NCBI GenBank assembly: GCA_947487925.1
Contig: CANLCA010000031.1
Span: 1-11,584 of the forward strand
Length of the DNA: 11,584 bases
Source: Verrucomicrobiales bacterium
GTDB taxonomy: Bacteria > Verrucomicrobiota > Verrucomicrobiia > Limisphaerales > F1-80-MAGS106
Reading direction: 5' to 3'
Below the pieces are notes generated by a model that saw only the letters and a list, made by a program, of their open reading frames with translations, was not told the origin of the DNA and did no database searches. The position numbers and the translations under genes were made by a program. Shown piece after piece: positions 1-6,677 of the stretch. The first letter of the stretch is position 1; each line of letters opens with the position of its first letter.

Positions 1-16
1 ATCTGGACAAACACTG

Positions 17-31
17 GCTACTACTAGTAGC
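17..31. repeat. 15-bp palindrome
   Basis: GCTACTACTAGTAGC has two perfect 7-bp arms around a single central C. It sits in the AT-rich left-edge region with no gene nearby inside the window. It could be a regulator-binding dyad for a gene to the left, or chance. The sequence alone does not decide. Confidence 0.4.
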
Positions 32-130
32 TATGTATGCATGAAAAGCAAGACATATTGTGATATATGTTCAGTTATTACTTGCTACATTTTTGACTGA
101 AATGTCACTTTTGCTGGAGTTTTTGTAAAA

Positions 131-143
131 TGTCTCGGAAGTT
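131..143 (+). repeat. 13-bp direct repeat, left copy
   Basis: TGTCTCGGAAGTT is identical to 3761-3773 in the same orientation. The match is exactly 13 bases, with flanks differing on both sides. The two copies bracket the DUF1549-DUF1501 gene pair. A 13-base match is expected about once by chance in a window of this size, so only its placement makes it notable. Confidence 0.4.
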
Positions 144-315
144 AGGCTAAGTTTCCTCTTTGCCCGTGCCCAAAGGAAAACCCGTGCTCTCAGCTTCGGA
201 ATTCATGGTAACATCCCAGGGTTTGGGCTTATGAATGGCGGACCCGGAGGTGAAACTCTAGTTCCATTCTGTTCCGTTTTCTAGGCTGGAGGGATCCCCC
301 TGCAGGCAGATGGGC

Positions 316-1707
316 TCAGGCCTTGATGATGTCGCGCACAACTCTCCCAGAGATGTCGGTGAGCCTGAAGTCGCGGCCTGCATAACGGTAGGTCAGGCGT
401 TCGTGGTCCAGCCCAAGCAGGTGGAGCATGGTGGCGTGCAGGTCGTGTACATGCACCGGGTTTTCGGCGGCGACCATGCCGAATTCATCAGACGCTCCAT
501 AAACTGTGCCTCCTCGAATTCCTCCACCCGCAAGAAGCGTCGAGAACGCGGTATGATGATGGTCGCGGCCTGCTTTTTTCTCCTTTTGGTTTTCAGCGTA
601 GGGGGTTCTCCCAAATTCCCCACCCCAGACCACGAGGGTGTCCTCCAGAAGGCCGCGCGCCTTGAGATCGCTGATGAGCGCGGCGGAAGCGCGGTCTGCG
701 TCGGCGCAAAGTTTACGGTGGCCCTCGTCGTGGTCGGTGTGGGTATCCCACGGCTGGTTACCCGAATTGACGTAATACACCGTAGTGAATCGAACGCCCG
801 CTTCGGCGAGGCGACGGGCAAGGAGACATGAACGCGCGAACGGCGAGTCTCCATAAAGCTTGCGGATTGATTCGGGTTCGCGCCCGATGTCGAAGGTGTC
901 CATGGCCTCCCGCTGCATGTGGAAAGCGGTTTCCATGGTTTTGATCTGCCCCTCGAGCTCGAGGTCTCCACCGCGTTCCTCCTGGTGGTTCCGATTGAGC
1001 GATTGCAAGAGATCCAATTGTTCACGTTGCTCAGCCATGCCCAGCTTCGGGTTTCGAATGTTGGCCAGCAATTTATCCACTTTCATGTTCGAAGTGAGCA
1101 CGCTTGTCGCCTGGAATTCAGCGGGCAGGAAGCTGTTGCTCCACAAGGCCGGTCCGACAACAATCTGTGAAGTTGGCCGAAGCACAACGTATCCGGGAAG
1201 GTTGGAGTTTTCGGTACCCAATCCGTATTGCAACCAGGAGCCCATGGACGGCCGGATGGGTTGGACGTTCCCTGTATGCATCATCAAGAGAGCGGGCTCG
1301 TGGTTTGGGACATCCGTCCGCATGGAACGAATGACACAACATTCATCGATCACCTGTGCAAGATGAGGCAGGGATTCACTGACCTCGATCCCGCTGCGCC
1401 CGTGGCGGTCGAATCGAAGCGGGGAGGGCATGAACCCCGCCCCTTTGCTTTTCTTGTAGAGCTCCCCGGAGGGTTGCTGCCCCTCAACCCGCTTGAGGGC
1501 GGGCTTCGGATCAAATGTGTCCAGGTGAGATGGACCTCCGTTCATGAACAAGAAAATGACACGCTTGGCCCGCGCTTTGAATTGTCCTTTGACGCCGGTT
1601 TCGGCAGCCAGAGAGGCTGTCTTGCCGAGCATGGCGGCGAGTCCGAGCATGCCGAAACCCGCGCCCATGCGCTCAAGGGCTCGTCGGCGAGTGATTAAGG
1701 GCCTCAT
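316..1707 (-). CDS. DUF1501 domain protein, Tat-exported
   Basis: The protein has 463 residues and belongs to the DUF1501 family, which has an alkaline-phosphatase/sulfatase-like fold. It is very common in Planctomycetes and Verrucomicrobia, and its reaction is not established. The N-terminus (T6-R7-R8-R9-A-L, then a hydrophobic stretch at about 15-34) fits a twin-arginine signal, so export in folded form is likely. A family hallmark is NGGPSHLDTFDPKP at 56-69. Other typical segments are WDTH (320-323), WGGEFGRTP (361-369), GRDHHHTAF (380-388) and the end segment DHERLTYRYAGRDFRLTD (434-451). Their Asp and His residues are candidate metal ligands by analogy with the fold. Length and both ends look complete. 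It lies 76 nt downstream of the DUF1549/DUF1553 gene on the same strand, the usual pairing, so the two are probably co-transcribed. No clear Shine-Dalgarno precedes the ATG. The start is supported by the signal beginning immediately. Confidence 0.93.
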   Translation of the reverse strand: MRPLITRRRALERMGAGFGMLGLAAMLGKTASLAAETGVKGQFKARAKRVIFLFMNGGPSHLDTFDPKPALKRVEGQQPSGELYKKSKGAGFMPSPLRFDRHGRSGIEVSESLPHLAQVIDECCVIRSMRTDVPNHEPALLMMHTGNVQPIRPSMGSWLQYGLGTENSNLPGYVVLRPTSQIVVGPALWSNSFLPAEFQATSVLTSNMKVDKLLANIRNPKLGMAEQREQLDLLQSLNRNHQEERGGDLELEGQIKTMETAFHMQREAMDTFDIGREPESIRKLYGDSPFARSCLLARRLAEAGVRFTTVYYVNSGNQPWDTHTDHDEGHRKLCADADRASAALISDLKARGLLEDTLVVWGGEFGRTPYAENQKEKKAGRDHHHTAFSTLLAGGGIRGGTVYGASDEFGMVAAENPVHVHDLHATMLHLLGLDHERLTYRYAGRDFRLTDISGRVVRDIIKA

Positions 1708-1783
1708 AAATTGTCAGGATGACGGGAACCCATGCCCTAGAAGGTCGTTGGTGTCCTGCAAAGGAGGGTTCATGGGAGTGGGT

Positions 1784-3712
1784 TCAATCGAGGTAGAACA
1801 GTTCATTGGACGCCAGCAGCGCCTGAGCGTATTGCTCCCATCGAGGCATGTCGCCGACCTGGGGTTTTGCGAGAAAATCCAGTGCCAGCCTTTTCTCACT
1901 TGCCCTGGGAGCTCGCCCCATTACTAGGCTGTAAATTCCTCCCACACGTTCGGCGTCCTGAGTGCTCGGAAGGCCCTTGGTGATGGCCAATGCAAGCACC
2001 TTTGCCCGTTCGAGCATGAACGCGCTGTTGAGAACAAAGAGCTTCTGAACTGCCGTGGTTGTGGTGTTCCGTTTTTCGGCGTGAACATTGGCGTCCGGAT
2101 AGTCGAATTGCATGAGGACATCGTTCAACTTCAGTCGGCTTACACGCGCGTAAACCGTGCGCCGCAGGTTCTTTGGATCATCCAGCTCAGAGGACTTCCC
2201 CCCTGACTGGTCAAGTTCACCGGTGTACGCGAGCACGGAGTCACGCCATTGCTCGACGCTGAGCCGACGGCGGCTCATGCGTCCGAACCATTGGTTGGAG
2301 GGATCCTTGCGCACGGAGGAAGGGGATCCGATGGAAGCCTGCCGATAAGTCGATGACAGCACGAGCTCGCGGATCAACGCTTTGACATCCCAACCGTTTG
2401 CCATGAACCGATGGGCGAGGTCGTCCAGCAATTCAGGATGCGTGGGACGGCTTCCGGAGTGGCCGAAATTGCTCGGAGCAGCGGCGAGGGGCTTGCCGAA
2501 GAACTGGCCCCAAATCCGATTTGCAAACACCCGGGCTGTCAAGGGATTCTGGGACGATGCAAGGGCCTCCGCGAGCTCTTTGCGACCGAACCCCCCTTTG
2601 AGTGGAGGCGCATCCGGACTCGTGAGAATGGTTGGAAACCTGCGCGCTACCACGGGCCCTTTTCGATCCACATTGCCTCGTAGGAAAATGGGAAGATCTT
2701 GGGGTTTGTCCGTGTCCTCGACGATGTGCAGGGAACTCGGCGGCAATTTCCCTGCCTGGGTATCTTCCTTCGCCGTTTGGCCATCGAGAGTCTTGTTCAC
2801 TAGCCTCGTGCTCGCGAAGACTCCCGCGAGCGCGTAGTAGTCGCTCATGGTCAGCGGGTCGAATTTGTGATCATGGCATCTGGCGCAAGCCACCGTCAGC
2901 CCGAGCACCGTGCGACACACCGTGTCCACGCTGTCCTCCCACTCGTCCGCCTGAACGTCGAGGCGATCCCGGTTGTAATACTTTGGACCCAACCCCAGGA
3001 AACCCAAAGCGGCTAGGTTTTGCGAGGCTAGACCTTCAAACTTGTCGGCCGCCAGTTGAAGCCTTAGGAATCGATCGAATGGCAAATTGCTATTGAACGC
3101 GTTGATGACCCATTCCCGATATCGAAACGCGTTTGGATAAAAATACTTGGTGTCGTCGCCGACCTGGTGCGCTTGATCTTCGGCGTATCGGGCTAAGGGC
3201 AACCACAAACTCGCGAGCCGCTCTCCAAACCGAGAGGAGGAAAGCAATCGATCCACAAGTTGCTCGTAGCGGTCCAAGGATTTATCCGCACAAAACGCGA
3301 CGACTTCTGCTTGGGTGGGAGGCAGCCCTGTGATATCCAGTGTCGCGCGACGCAAGAGGACGCGCGCGTCCGCCTCGGGGCTTGGCTCGATCCCATGGGC
3401 TTCCAATTCCGACAGGATGAACCTGTCGATCCGCTGCCGTGGCCAGGACTTGAGGCCTACCGCAGGCACTGAGTGAGCGACGGGGCGTTGAAACGCCCAA
3501 AAAGTTTGTTCCTTCTCCCAATCGATCTGCGCGGCTGAGGAATCCGCTGGGGGTGGACTCGAAGGGGTTGGTTCTTCCGATCTCGGCACGGCCACCGCGC
3601 TGAACAGCGCAGCGATCAAAAGGACTCGCCTGACGAGCGGTCCGGCTAAGTGTCGAAGCACTGAATACACAAGAGCTGAGGTTGAGATACGGGTTCTACC
3701 GTAACCCAACAT
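1784..3712 (-). CDS. DUF1549/DUF1553 planctomycete cytochrome-type protein
   Basis: This is a large exported protein of the PSCyt2 (DUF1549) plus PSD1 (DUF1553) type. Residue numbers count from the outermost ATG at 3802, where the frame is 672 codons. A hydrophobic Sec-type signal follows RR at 58-59 (VLLIAALFSAVAV). DUF1549 spans about 120-330 and includes RIDRFIL (124-130), a TGLPPT segment (158-163) and CARCHDHKFDP (306-316). Its C306-x-x-C309-H310 is a c-type haem motif. DUF1553 spans about 403-660, with NRIWGQFFGKPL (428-439) and RPTHPELLDDLA (452-463). No separate N-terminal PSCyt1 cytochrome domain and no LamG-like insert is seen, so it is compact for the family. The start at 3712 (ATG) is my choice. 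Upstream residues carry no domain and overlap hairpins. GTG codons at 3670 and 3661 would give a tighter signal peptide. No strong Shine-Dalgarno marks any of these starts. The partner DUF1501 gene follows, and tig lies upstream. Confidence 0.9.
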   Translation of the reverse strand: MLGYGRTRISTSALVYSVLRHLAGPLVRRVLLIAALFSAVAVPRSEEPTPSSPPPADSSAAQIDWEKEQTFWAFQRPVAHSVPAVGLKSWPRQRIDRFILSELEAHGIEPSPEADARVLLRRATLDITGLPPTQAEVVAFCADKSLDRYEQLVDRLLSSSRFGERLASLWLPLARYAEDQAHQVGDDTKYFYPNAFRYREWVINAFNSNLPFDRFLRLQLAADKFEGLASQNLAALGFLGLGPKYYNRDRLDVQADEWEDSVDTVCRTVLGLTVACARCHDHKFDPLTMSDYYALAGVFASTRLVNKTLDGQTAKEDTQAGKLPPSSLHIVEDTDKPQDLPIFLRGNVDRKGPVVARRFPTILTSPDAPPLKGGFGRKELAEALASSQNPLTARVFANRIWGQFFGKPLAAAPSNFGHSGSRPTHPELLDDLAHRFMANGWDVKALIRELVLSSTYRQASIGSPSSVRKDPSNQWFGRMSRRRLSVEQWRDSVLAYTGELDQSGGKSSELDDPKNLRRTVYARVSRLKLNDVLMQFDYPDANVHAEKRNTTTTAVQKLFVLNSAFMLERAKVLALAITKGLPSTQDAERVGGIYSLVMGRAPRASEKRLALDFLAKPQVGDMPRWEQYAQALLASNELFYLD

Positions 3713-3747
3713 CGGCACCGCGCGCAAGCGGCACAGTGGACTCAAAT

Positions 3748-3798
3748 TTCCGAGCGCCGGTGTCTCGGAAGTTCCACCTCCGGTCCACCCCGAGGTGG
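3748..3798 (-). terminator. paired hairpins after tig, possible terminator
   Basis: Read on the minus strand after the tig stop, the first element can fold in two exclusive ways. One is CCACC-TCGG-GGTGG (3785-3798), with a four-base loop. The other is a 7-bp pairing of 3774-3780 with 3792-3798. The second element is a perfect 7-bp stem, TTCCGAG and CTCGGAA (3748-3754 and 3764-3770, 9-nt loop), followed on the transcript by ATTTGAG. The T-run is short, so intrinsic termination is only a suggestion. Its position, 70 to 120 nt past the tig stop and upstream of the DUF1549 signal peptide, fits an end of the tig transcript. Confidence 0.35.
3761..3773 (+). repeat. 13-bp direct repeat, right copy
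   Basis: This TGTCTCGGAAGTT copy is identical to 131-143 and in the same orientation. It overlaps the right arm of the hairpin at 3748-3770. Together the two copies bracket the DUF1549-DUF1501 gene pair. Chance cannot be excluded. Confidence 0.4.
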
Positions 3799-3867
3799 GC
3801 ATTCAGATTTTGCCCGGGGCGATGCTTCTTGCCAATTGCAGGCTCCGGCGCGCCCCTGAGAACGAGC

Positions 3868-5217
3868 TCAAACGCTGGGCAAGGCTTGGGGGCTCTGAGC
3901 TTGGGCGGAGGGGATGACGATGTCGGTGATTTTCGCGTGTAACTCTAGGAAATCCATCACTTTAGCCGTGGCGATTTGTTCAGCGATTTCATTGATTCCC
4001 CCGCGGTCCATGAGCTGCTTGGCCATTTTGTCTGGCTTGACTTTGTATTCCATGGCCATGGCATGAATCCGATGGGTGATCTCGTCACGCTCGGCCTTAA
4101 TTTTCTCGGCCTCGGCGATTCGACCTAAAATAAATCCCACTTTGACGCGTTCTTTGGCGCTCGAGTTGGCTGCGGAGTAGATGGCATCCTTGTGTTCGTC
4201 GATGGCTTGCGTGGTGATTCCGCGCTCCTGGTTTTCGCGCACGATGTCGTAGACAACGCTGTTGGTCTCCCTGACCACTACCGACTCGGGCAGTTCAAAC
4301 TGGACGTTGTCTTTGAGAAACTTGATGAGCTGATCGCGGACACCGCGCTTTTGACGGAAGGCCAGCTCCTTTTCGAGGTCGTGGCGAATTCCTTGGCGGA
4401 GGTGGTCGAGGTTTTGCGCGTTGAACAGTCTCGCGAACTCATCGTTGACCTCGGGCATGATGCGTTCCTTTACTTTCAACACTTGAACCGAGTAAACCCC
4501 CTCCTTGCCCGCGATGGCGGCGGTTGGGAAATCGACCGGGAAAGTCACTTTTGCATCCTTGGTCTCTCCTTCGACGGCACCGATCACCTGTTCCGCAAGG
4601 CCGGGTAGCACTTTGTCGCCAGCTTCAATGCGGAGCCAAAAGTTTTGACGTTCGGTCAGGCCGCCGAGTGTTGGCGAGAACTCCGTCAACGGTTTGCCCT
4701 CGCAAGTTCCCTTATAATTGACGACGACATAATCCCCTTTTTGGACAGGGCGAGACACGTCATTGTAGGTGGAATTCTGTTCCCGTAGGATGTTCATCGC
4801 ACGCTCCATGTCGACTTCGGTCACTTGCCCCACTTCTCGCGTCACAGCGATGCCTTTGTAGTCAGGGAGAGTGAACTCAGGGAAAGTTTCCAAAGTGACC
4901 GCGAACTGAAGCGACTGCCCACGGCCAAATTGGATTTCCTCAACCTCGGGCGAGGCGGCCTGGCGGAGGCCATTTTCTTTCAGGGCCTGGTCGTAGGCTT
5001 GGTTGATGAGGTTCTTTTTGACTTCGGCTTCGATCTTGGCCGTGAAGGTTTTGGCGATGAGGTGCAACGGCACTTTTCCAGGGCGGAATCCCGGGAGCGC
5101 GGTGTGACGCGCGAACTGGGATGTGATCTCGGCGAACTCTTTGTCCACCGTTTGCGGATCGACTTCCACACGGATTAACTTTTTGCAGGGCCCCAAGTGT
5201 TCAACCGTAGAATTCAC
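3868..5217 (-). CDS. tig: Trigger factor, ribosome-associated chaperone
   Basis: Trigger factor binds the ribosome near the exit tunnel and shields nascent chains. It also carries a peptidyl-prolyl isomerase domain. The product has 449 residues; E. coli trigger factor has 432. The N-terminal ribosome-binding domain holds the signature loop GFRPGKVP at 43-50. The FKBP-type domain spans about 160-248 (GDYVVVNYKGTCEGKPL, later VLPGLAEQVIGAVEGE). The helical substrate-binding C-domain spans about 255-432 (MPEVNDEFARLF at 254-265). A Gln/Ser/Pro-rich tail ends the protein. The start is GTG (5215-5217). It is supported by an AGAAAGG ribosome-binding site 6 nt upstream and by MNSTVEHLGPCKKLIRVEVD aligning with the family N-terminus. 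In many bacteria clpP and clpX follow tig. Here the DUF1549-DUF1501 pair follows instead. Confidence 0.97.
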   Translation of the reverse strand: MNSTVEHLGPCKKLIRVEVDPQTVDKEFAEITSQFARHTALPGFRPGKVPLHLIAKTFTAKIEAEVKKNLINQAYDQALKENGLRQAASPEVEEIQFGRGQSLQFAVTLETFPEFTLPDYKGIAVTREVGQVTEVDMERAMNILREQNSTYNDVSRPVQKGDYVVVNYKGTCEGKPLTEFSPTLGGLTERQNFWLRIEAGDKVLPGLAEQVIGAVEGETKDAKVTFPVDFPTAAIAGKEGVYSVQVLKVKERIMPEVNDEFARLFNAQNLDHLRQGIRHDLEKELAFRQKRGVRDQLIKFLKDNVQFELPESVVVRETNSVVYDIVRENQERGITTQAIDEHKDAIYSAANSSAKERVKVGFILGRIAEAEKIKAERDEITHRIHAMAMEYKVKPDKMAKQLMDRGGINEIAEQIATAKVMDFLELHAKITDIVIPSAQAQSPQALPSV

Positions 5218-5223
5218 AACAAA

Positions 5224-5230
5224 CCTTTCT
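5224..5230 (-). promoter_or_regulatory. ribosome-binding site of tig
   Basis: AGAAAGG on the minus strand lies 6 nt before the GTG start of trigger factor. The match to the ideal site is partial, but the spacing supports the non-ATG start. An 8-bp palindrome, ATCGCGAT, sits just upstream at 5232-5239. Confidence 0.5.
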
Positions 5231-5356
5231 TATCGCGATGAAATAGCCCCGCGAACGCCACCGGACCGGACAACGCGGAGATCCATCAGCCAGCCTTAGC
5301 CGGACGAGTTTAATCGACAGGGGGACAGACCGTAGAAGTTGGCATGGGACACGTCA

Positions 5357-5395
5357 AGTCCACGTTTGTCGTCAGTCCACGTTTGTCGTCTGTCC
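5357..5395. repeat. 17-bp tandem repeat, two copies plus a partial third
   Basis: AGTCCACGTTTGTCGTC occurs twice back to back (5357-5373 and 5374-5390) with no mismatch. A partial third copy, TGTCC, follows at 5391-5395. The start of this end copy forms GTCTGTCC (5388-5395), the inverse of GGACAGAC at 5323-5330. The array is non-coding as far as I can see and lies in the tig upstream region. It may be part of a longer intergenic repeat, a binding array, or a remnant of a repetitive element. Confidence 0.85.
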
Positions 5396-5703
5396 AGTGG
5401 GAAAACACATATGCATCAGGGAATTTAGAGGCAAGGAGATTTGCGAGTAACAAGGCGGATGGTTTTGGCGAGGTTGTTTTCACCCATGGCGGCTTGGAAG
5501 TTGGTTGGAGGATTTGTATTGAGGTTTGGGTTGGCTGCGGTGCCAATCCTTGCAGAGTCTGCATGCCAGACAGCGGTACGTGCCCAAGACTCAGAGGCCA
5601 TCGGGGTGCGGATTCTGCTCCGGGCCGAAGAGGGAACCAAAAGCCGAAAAAGAGTGTTGAATTGGAAGTTCGATAGGGGTGTTTTCTTTTGCATCCCCAT
5701 TGT

Positions 5704-5734
5704 AAGGAGGTGCTACTTTCAAAAGTACCAGTAC
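5704..5734 (+). promoter_or_regulatory. orphan Shine-Dalgarno-like motif and small dyad
   Basis: A perfect AAGGAGGT at 5704-5711 has no start codon at a usable distance. Immediately after it, ACTTT-CA-AAAGT (5715-5726) forms a short perfect dyad. GGT (5709-5711) and ACC (5727-5729) can extend it with a bulge. It lies about 120 nt before the prepilin-like gene, where an operator or leader hairpin would be plausible. No function can be assigned from sequence alone. Confidence 0.25.
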
Positions 5735-5849
5735 AACCTTCTAATAATCCACGCCCGCTTTCCATCCTCTATCCAATTCAAATCATCGCAGAATTACTGA
5801 ACGGCATTGAGGCTAGACAAACCGGAGTTCCTACCCGAGCCTGAGGGTC

Positions 5850-6677
5850 ATGAACACCCACGAACACGGTTCGACCTGCGGGCCTCGCGTCGGGCGGTGC
5901 CGGGATGGCATCCCAGGTTTCACACTCATTGAGCTGTTGGTCGTGATTGCCATCATTGCGATCCTCGCTGCCATGCTCCTGCCAGCCCTGGGCCGGGCGA
6001 AGCAAAAAGCAGTTTCTATCCAATGCCTGAGCAATGTGCGTCAAATGAGCCTGGCCAGCGCCATGTACGCGGGACAGGATCGTGAGGTGTATCCCTGGAC
6101 CTTCACCGCGGCTGTCGGCGGAGCGGGGATCGCTTGGTTCAATTTTATCCAGCCGTTCCTGCAAAGTACCAACGTGCTCCTGTGTCCCACGAAGGAAAGA
6201 CAACCCCGTCGAGCTAAGTTGACTTATATTTTCACGATCGACAAGACCGTGGCAGGCTACGGGGCGAATTTTCAAATCGGGGGTTGCAGCTATCCTGAAG
6301 GAGGGTGGTTGGTGCAGCCTTTGAAGGATACCGCCGTCGCCAACCCATCGGCCACGGTTTACCTGTCCGATTCGGGAACCAAGGCCGTCGACAGTTTGGA
6401 TCCAGCGAAGTGTGTCACGCTCAAGTCCCCCGAGAAAGCGCAGTCCTGGGTCCTGGAAGACCCTGTCGGTTTCGGCGGCCAATATGTGACTTCTGACGAT
6501 CCCAATTGGGGAGGGCCGAGCATCCGGCACGGGGAGAGGAGCAATGTCGGATTCATCGATGGGCACGCTGCTCCGATGAAAGCCACGCAATGGTACCATC
6601 GCAATACACCATGGCTGAACCCAGCCCTCGGGGGTGGGTCCTCCGAAACGGGCAAGCCCAGGGGGACTTTGCCTTAA
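5850..6677 (+). CDS. Type II secretion/pilin-like protein with H-X9-DG end
   Basis: The product is a 275-residue prepilin-type protein, related to type II secretion G-type pseudopilins and to the DUF1559-like group that is heavily duplicated in PVC bacteria. A 23-residue basic leader precedes the processing site G23|F24. It is followed by TLIE with the conserved Glu at 28 (position +5 of the mature protein) and the hydrophobic helix LLVVIAIIAILAAMLLPAL (29-47). A prepilin peptidase would cleave and methylate here. The mid-part has a CLSNVRQM segment (59-66). The C-terminus contains H227, nine residues, then D237-G238, the H-X9-DG motif of this group. Its exact role is unknown, either as a minor pilin or as a surface protein. 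It is alone: no pil or gsp genes are adjacent. The ATG follows GAGGG by only 2 nt, and no other start lies between it and the cleavage site. It converges with the CotH gene. Confidence 0.92.
   Translation: MNTHEHGSTCGPRVGRCRDGIPGFTLIELLVVIAIIAILAAMLLPALGRAKQKAVSIQCLSNVRQMSLASAMYAGQDREVYPWTFTAAVGGAGIAWFNFIQPFLQSTNVLLCPTKERQPRRAKLTYIFTIDKTVAGYGANFQIGGCSYPEGGWLVQPLKDTAVANPSATVYLSDSGTKAVDSLDPAKCVTLKSPEKAQSWVLEDPVGFGGQYVTSDDPNWGGPSIRHGERSNVGFIDGHAAPMKATQWYHRNTPWLNPALGGGSSETGKPRGTLP

Larger units (their letters stand above)
1..315. other. AT-rich non-coding left edge
   Basis: I see no convincing gene here. The first 120 bases contain 42 G or C (35%), clearly lower than the GC-rich coding DNA to the right, and composition rises again from about 165. 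The stretch lies just past the 3' end of the DUF1501 gene. It holds a 15-bp palindrome (17-31), a 6-bp inverted repeat with a 6-nt loop (53-58 and 65-70), and one copy of a 13-bp sequence repeated at 3761. No hairpin plus T-run that would make a clear terminator for the DUF1501 gene was found. It could be an ordinary AT-rich spacer, or the edge of a horizontally acquired segment whose body lies left of the window. Confidence 0.5.
5218..5849. other. divergent intergenic region between tig and prepilin gene
   Basis: This 632-nt stretch separates the starts of tig (minus) and the prepilin-like gene (plus), so promoters for both should lie here. I could not identify a -10/-35 pair with confidence. 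It contains the 17-bp tandem repeat (5357-5395), an 8-bp inverted repeat around it, and a small dyad near 5709-5729. Several overlapping short frames exist on both strands between about 5310 and 5800. None carries a recognisable domain. One begins with TTG at 5441 after an AAGGAG, but only 2 nt away, and has a basic, low-complexity look. I do not call a gene. Confidence 0.5.

Noticed and set aside
310..831. 173-codon frame on the plus strand
   Set aside because: It is antisense to the DUF1501 gene, whose family motifs are clear. No domain is seen in the frame.
3691..3707. GGGTT / AACCC 5-bp stem with a 7-nt loop
   Set aside because: The stem is short with no T-run on the relevant strand. It is too weak to call a terminator or a riboswitch element.
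5357..5395. Possible CRISPR array
   Set aside because: The two 17-bp units are adjacent with no spacer between them and there is no cas gene. It is a tandem repeat, not a CRISPR.
5310..5765. 151-codon minus frame upstream of tig
   Set aside because: It passes through the tandem repeat, shows no domain, and has no ribosome-binding site that I can see.
5441..5800. 119-codon plus frame with AAGGAG two nt before a TTG
   Set aside because: The spacing is too short, the predicted product lacks a domain, and competing minus frames cover the same DNA. It is left as an unproven possibility.
5778..6599. 273-codon frame on the minus strand
   Set aside because: It lies almost entirely opposite the well-supported prepilin-like gene, has no recognisable domain and a low-complexity composition. 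It is a shadow of that gene.
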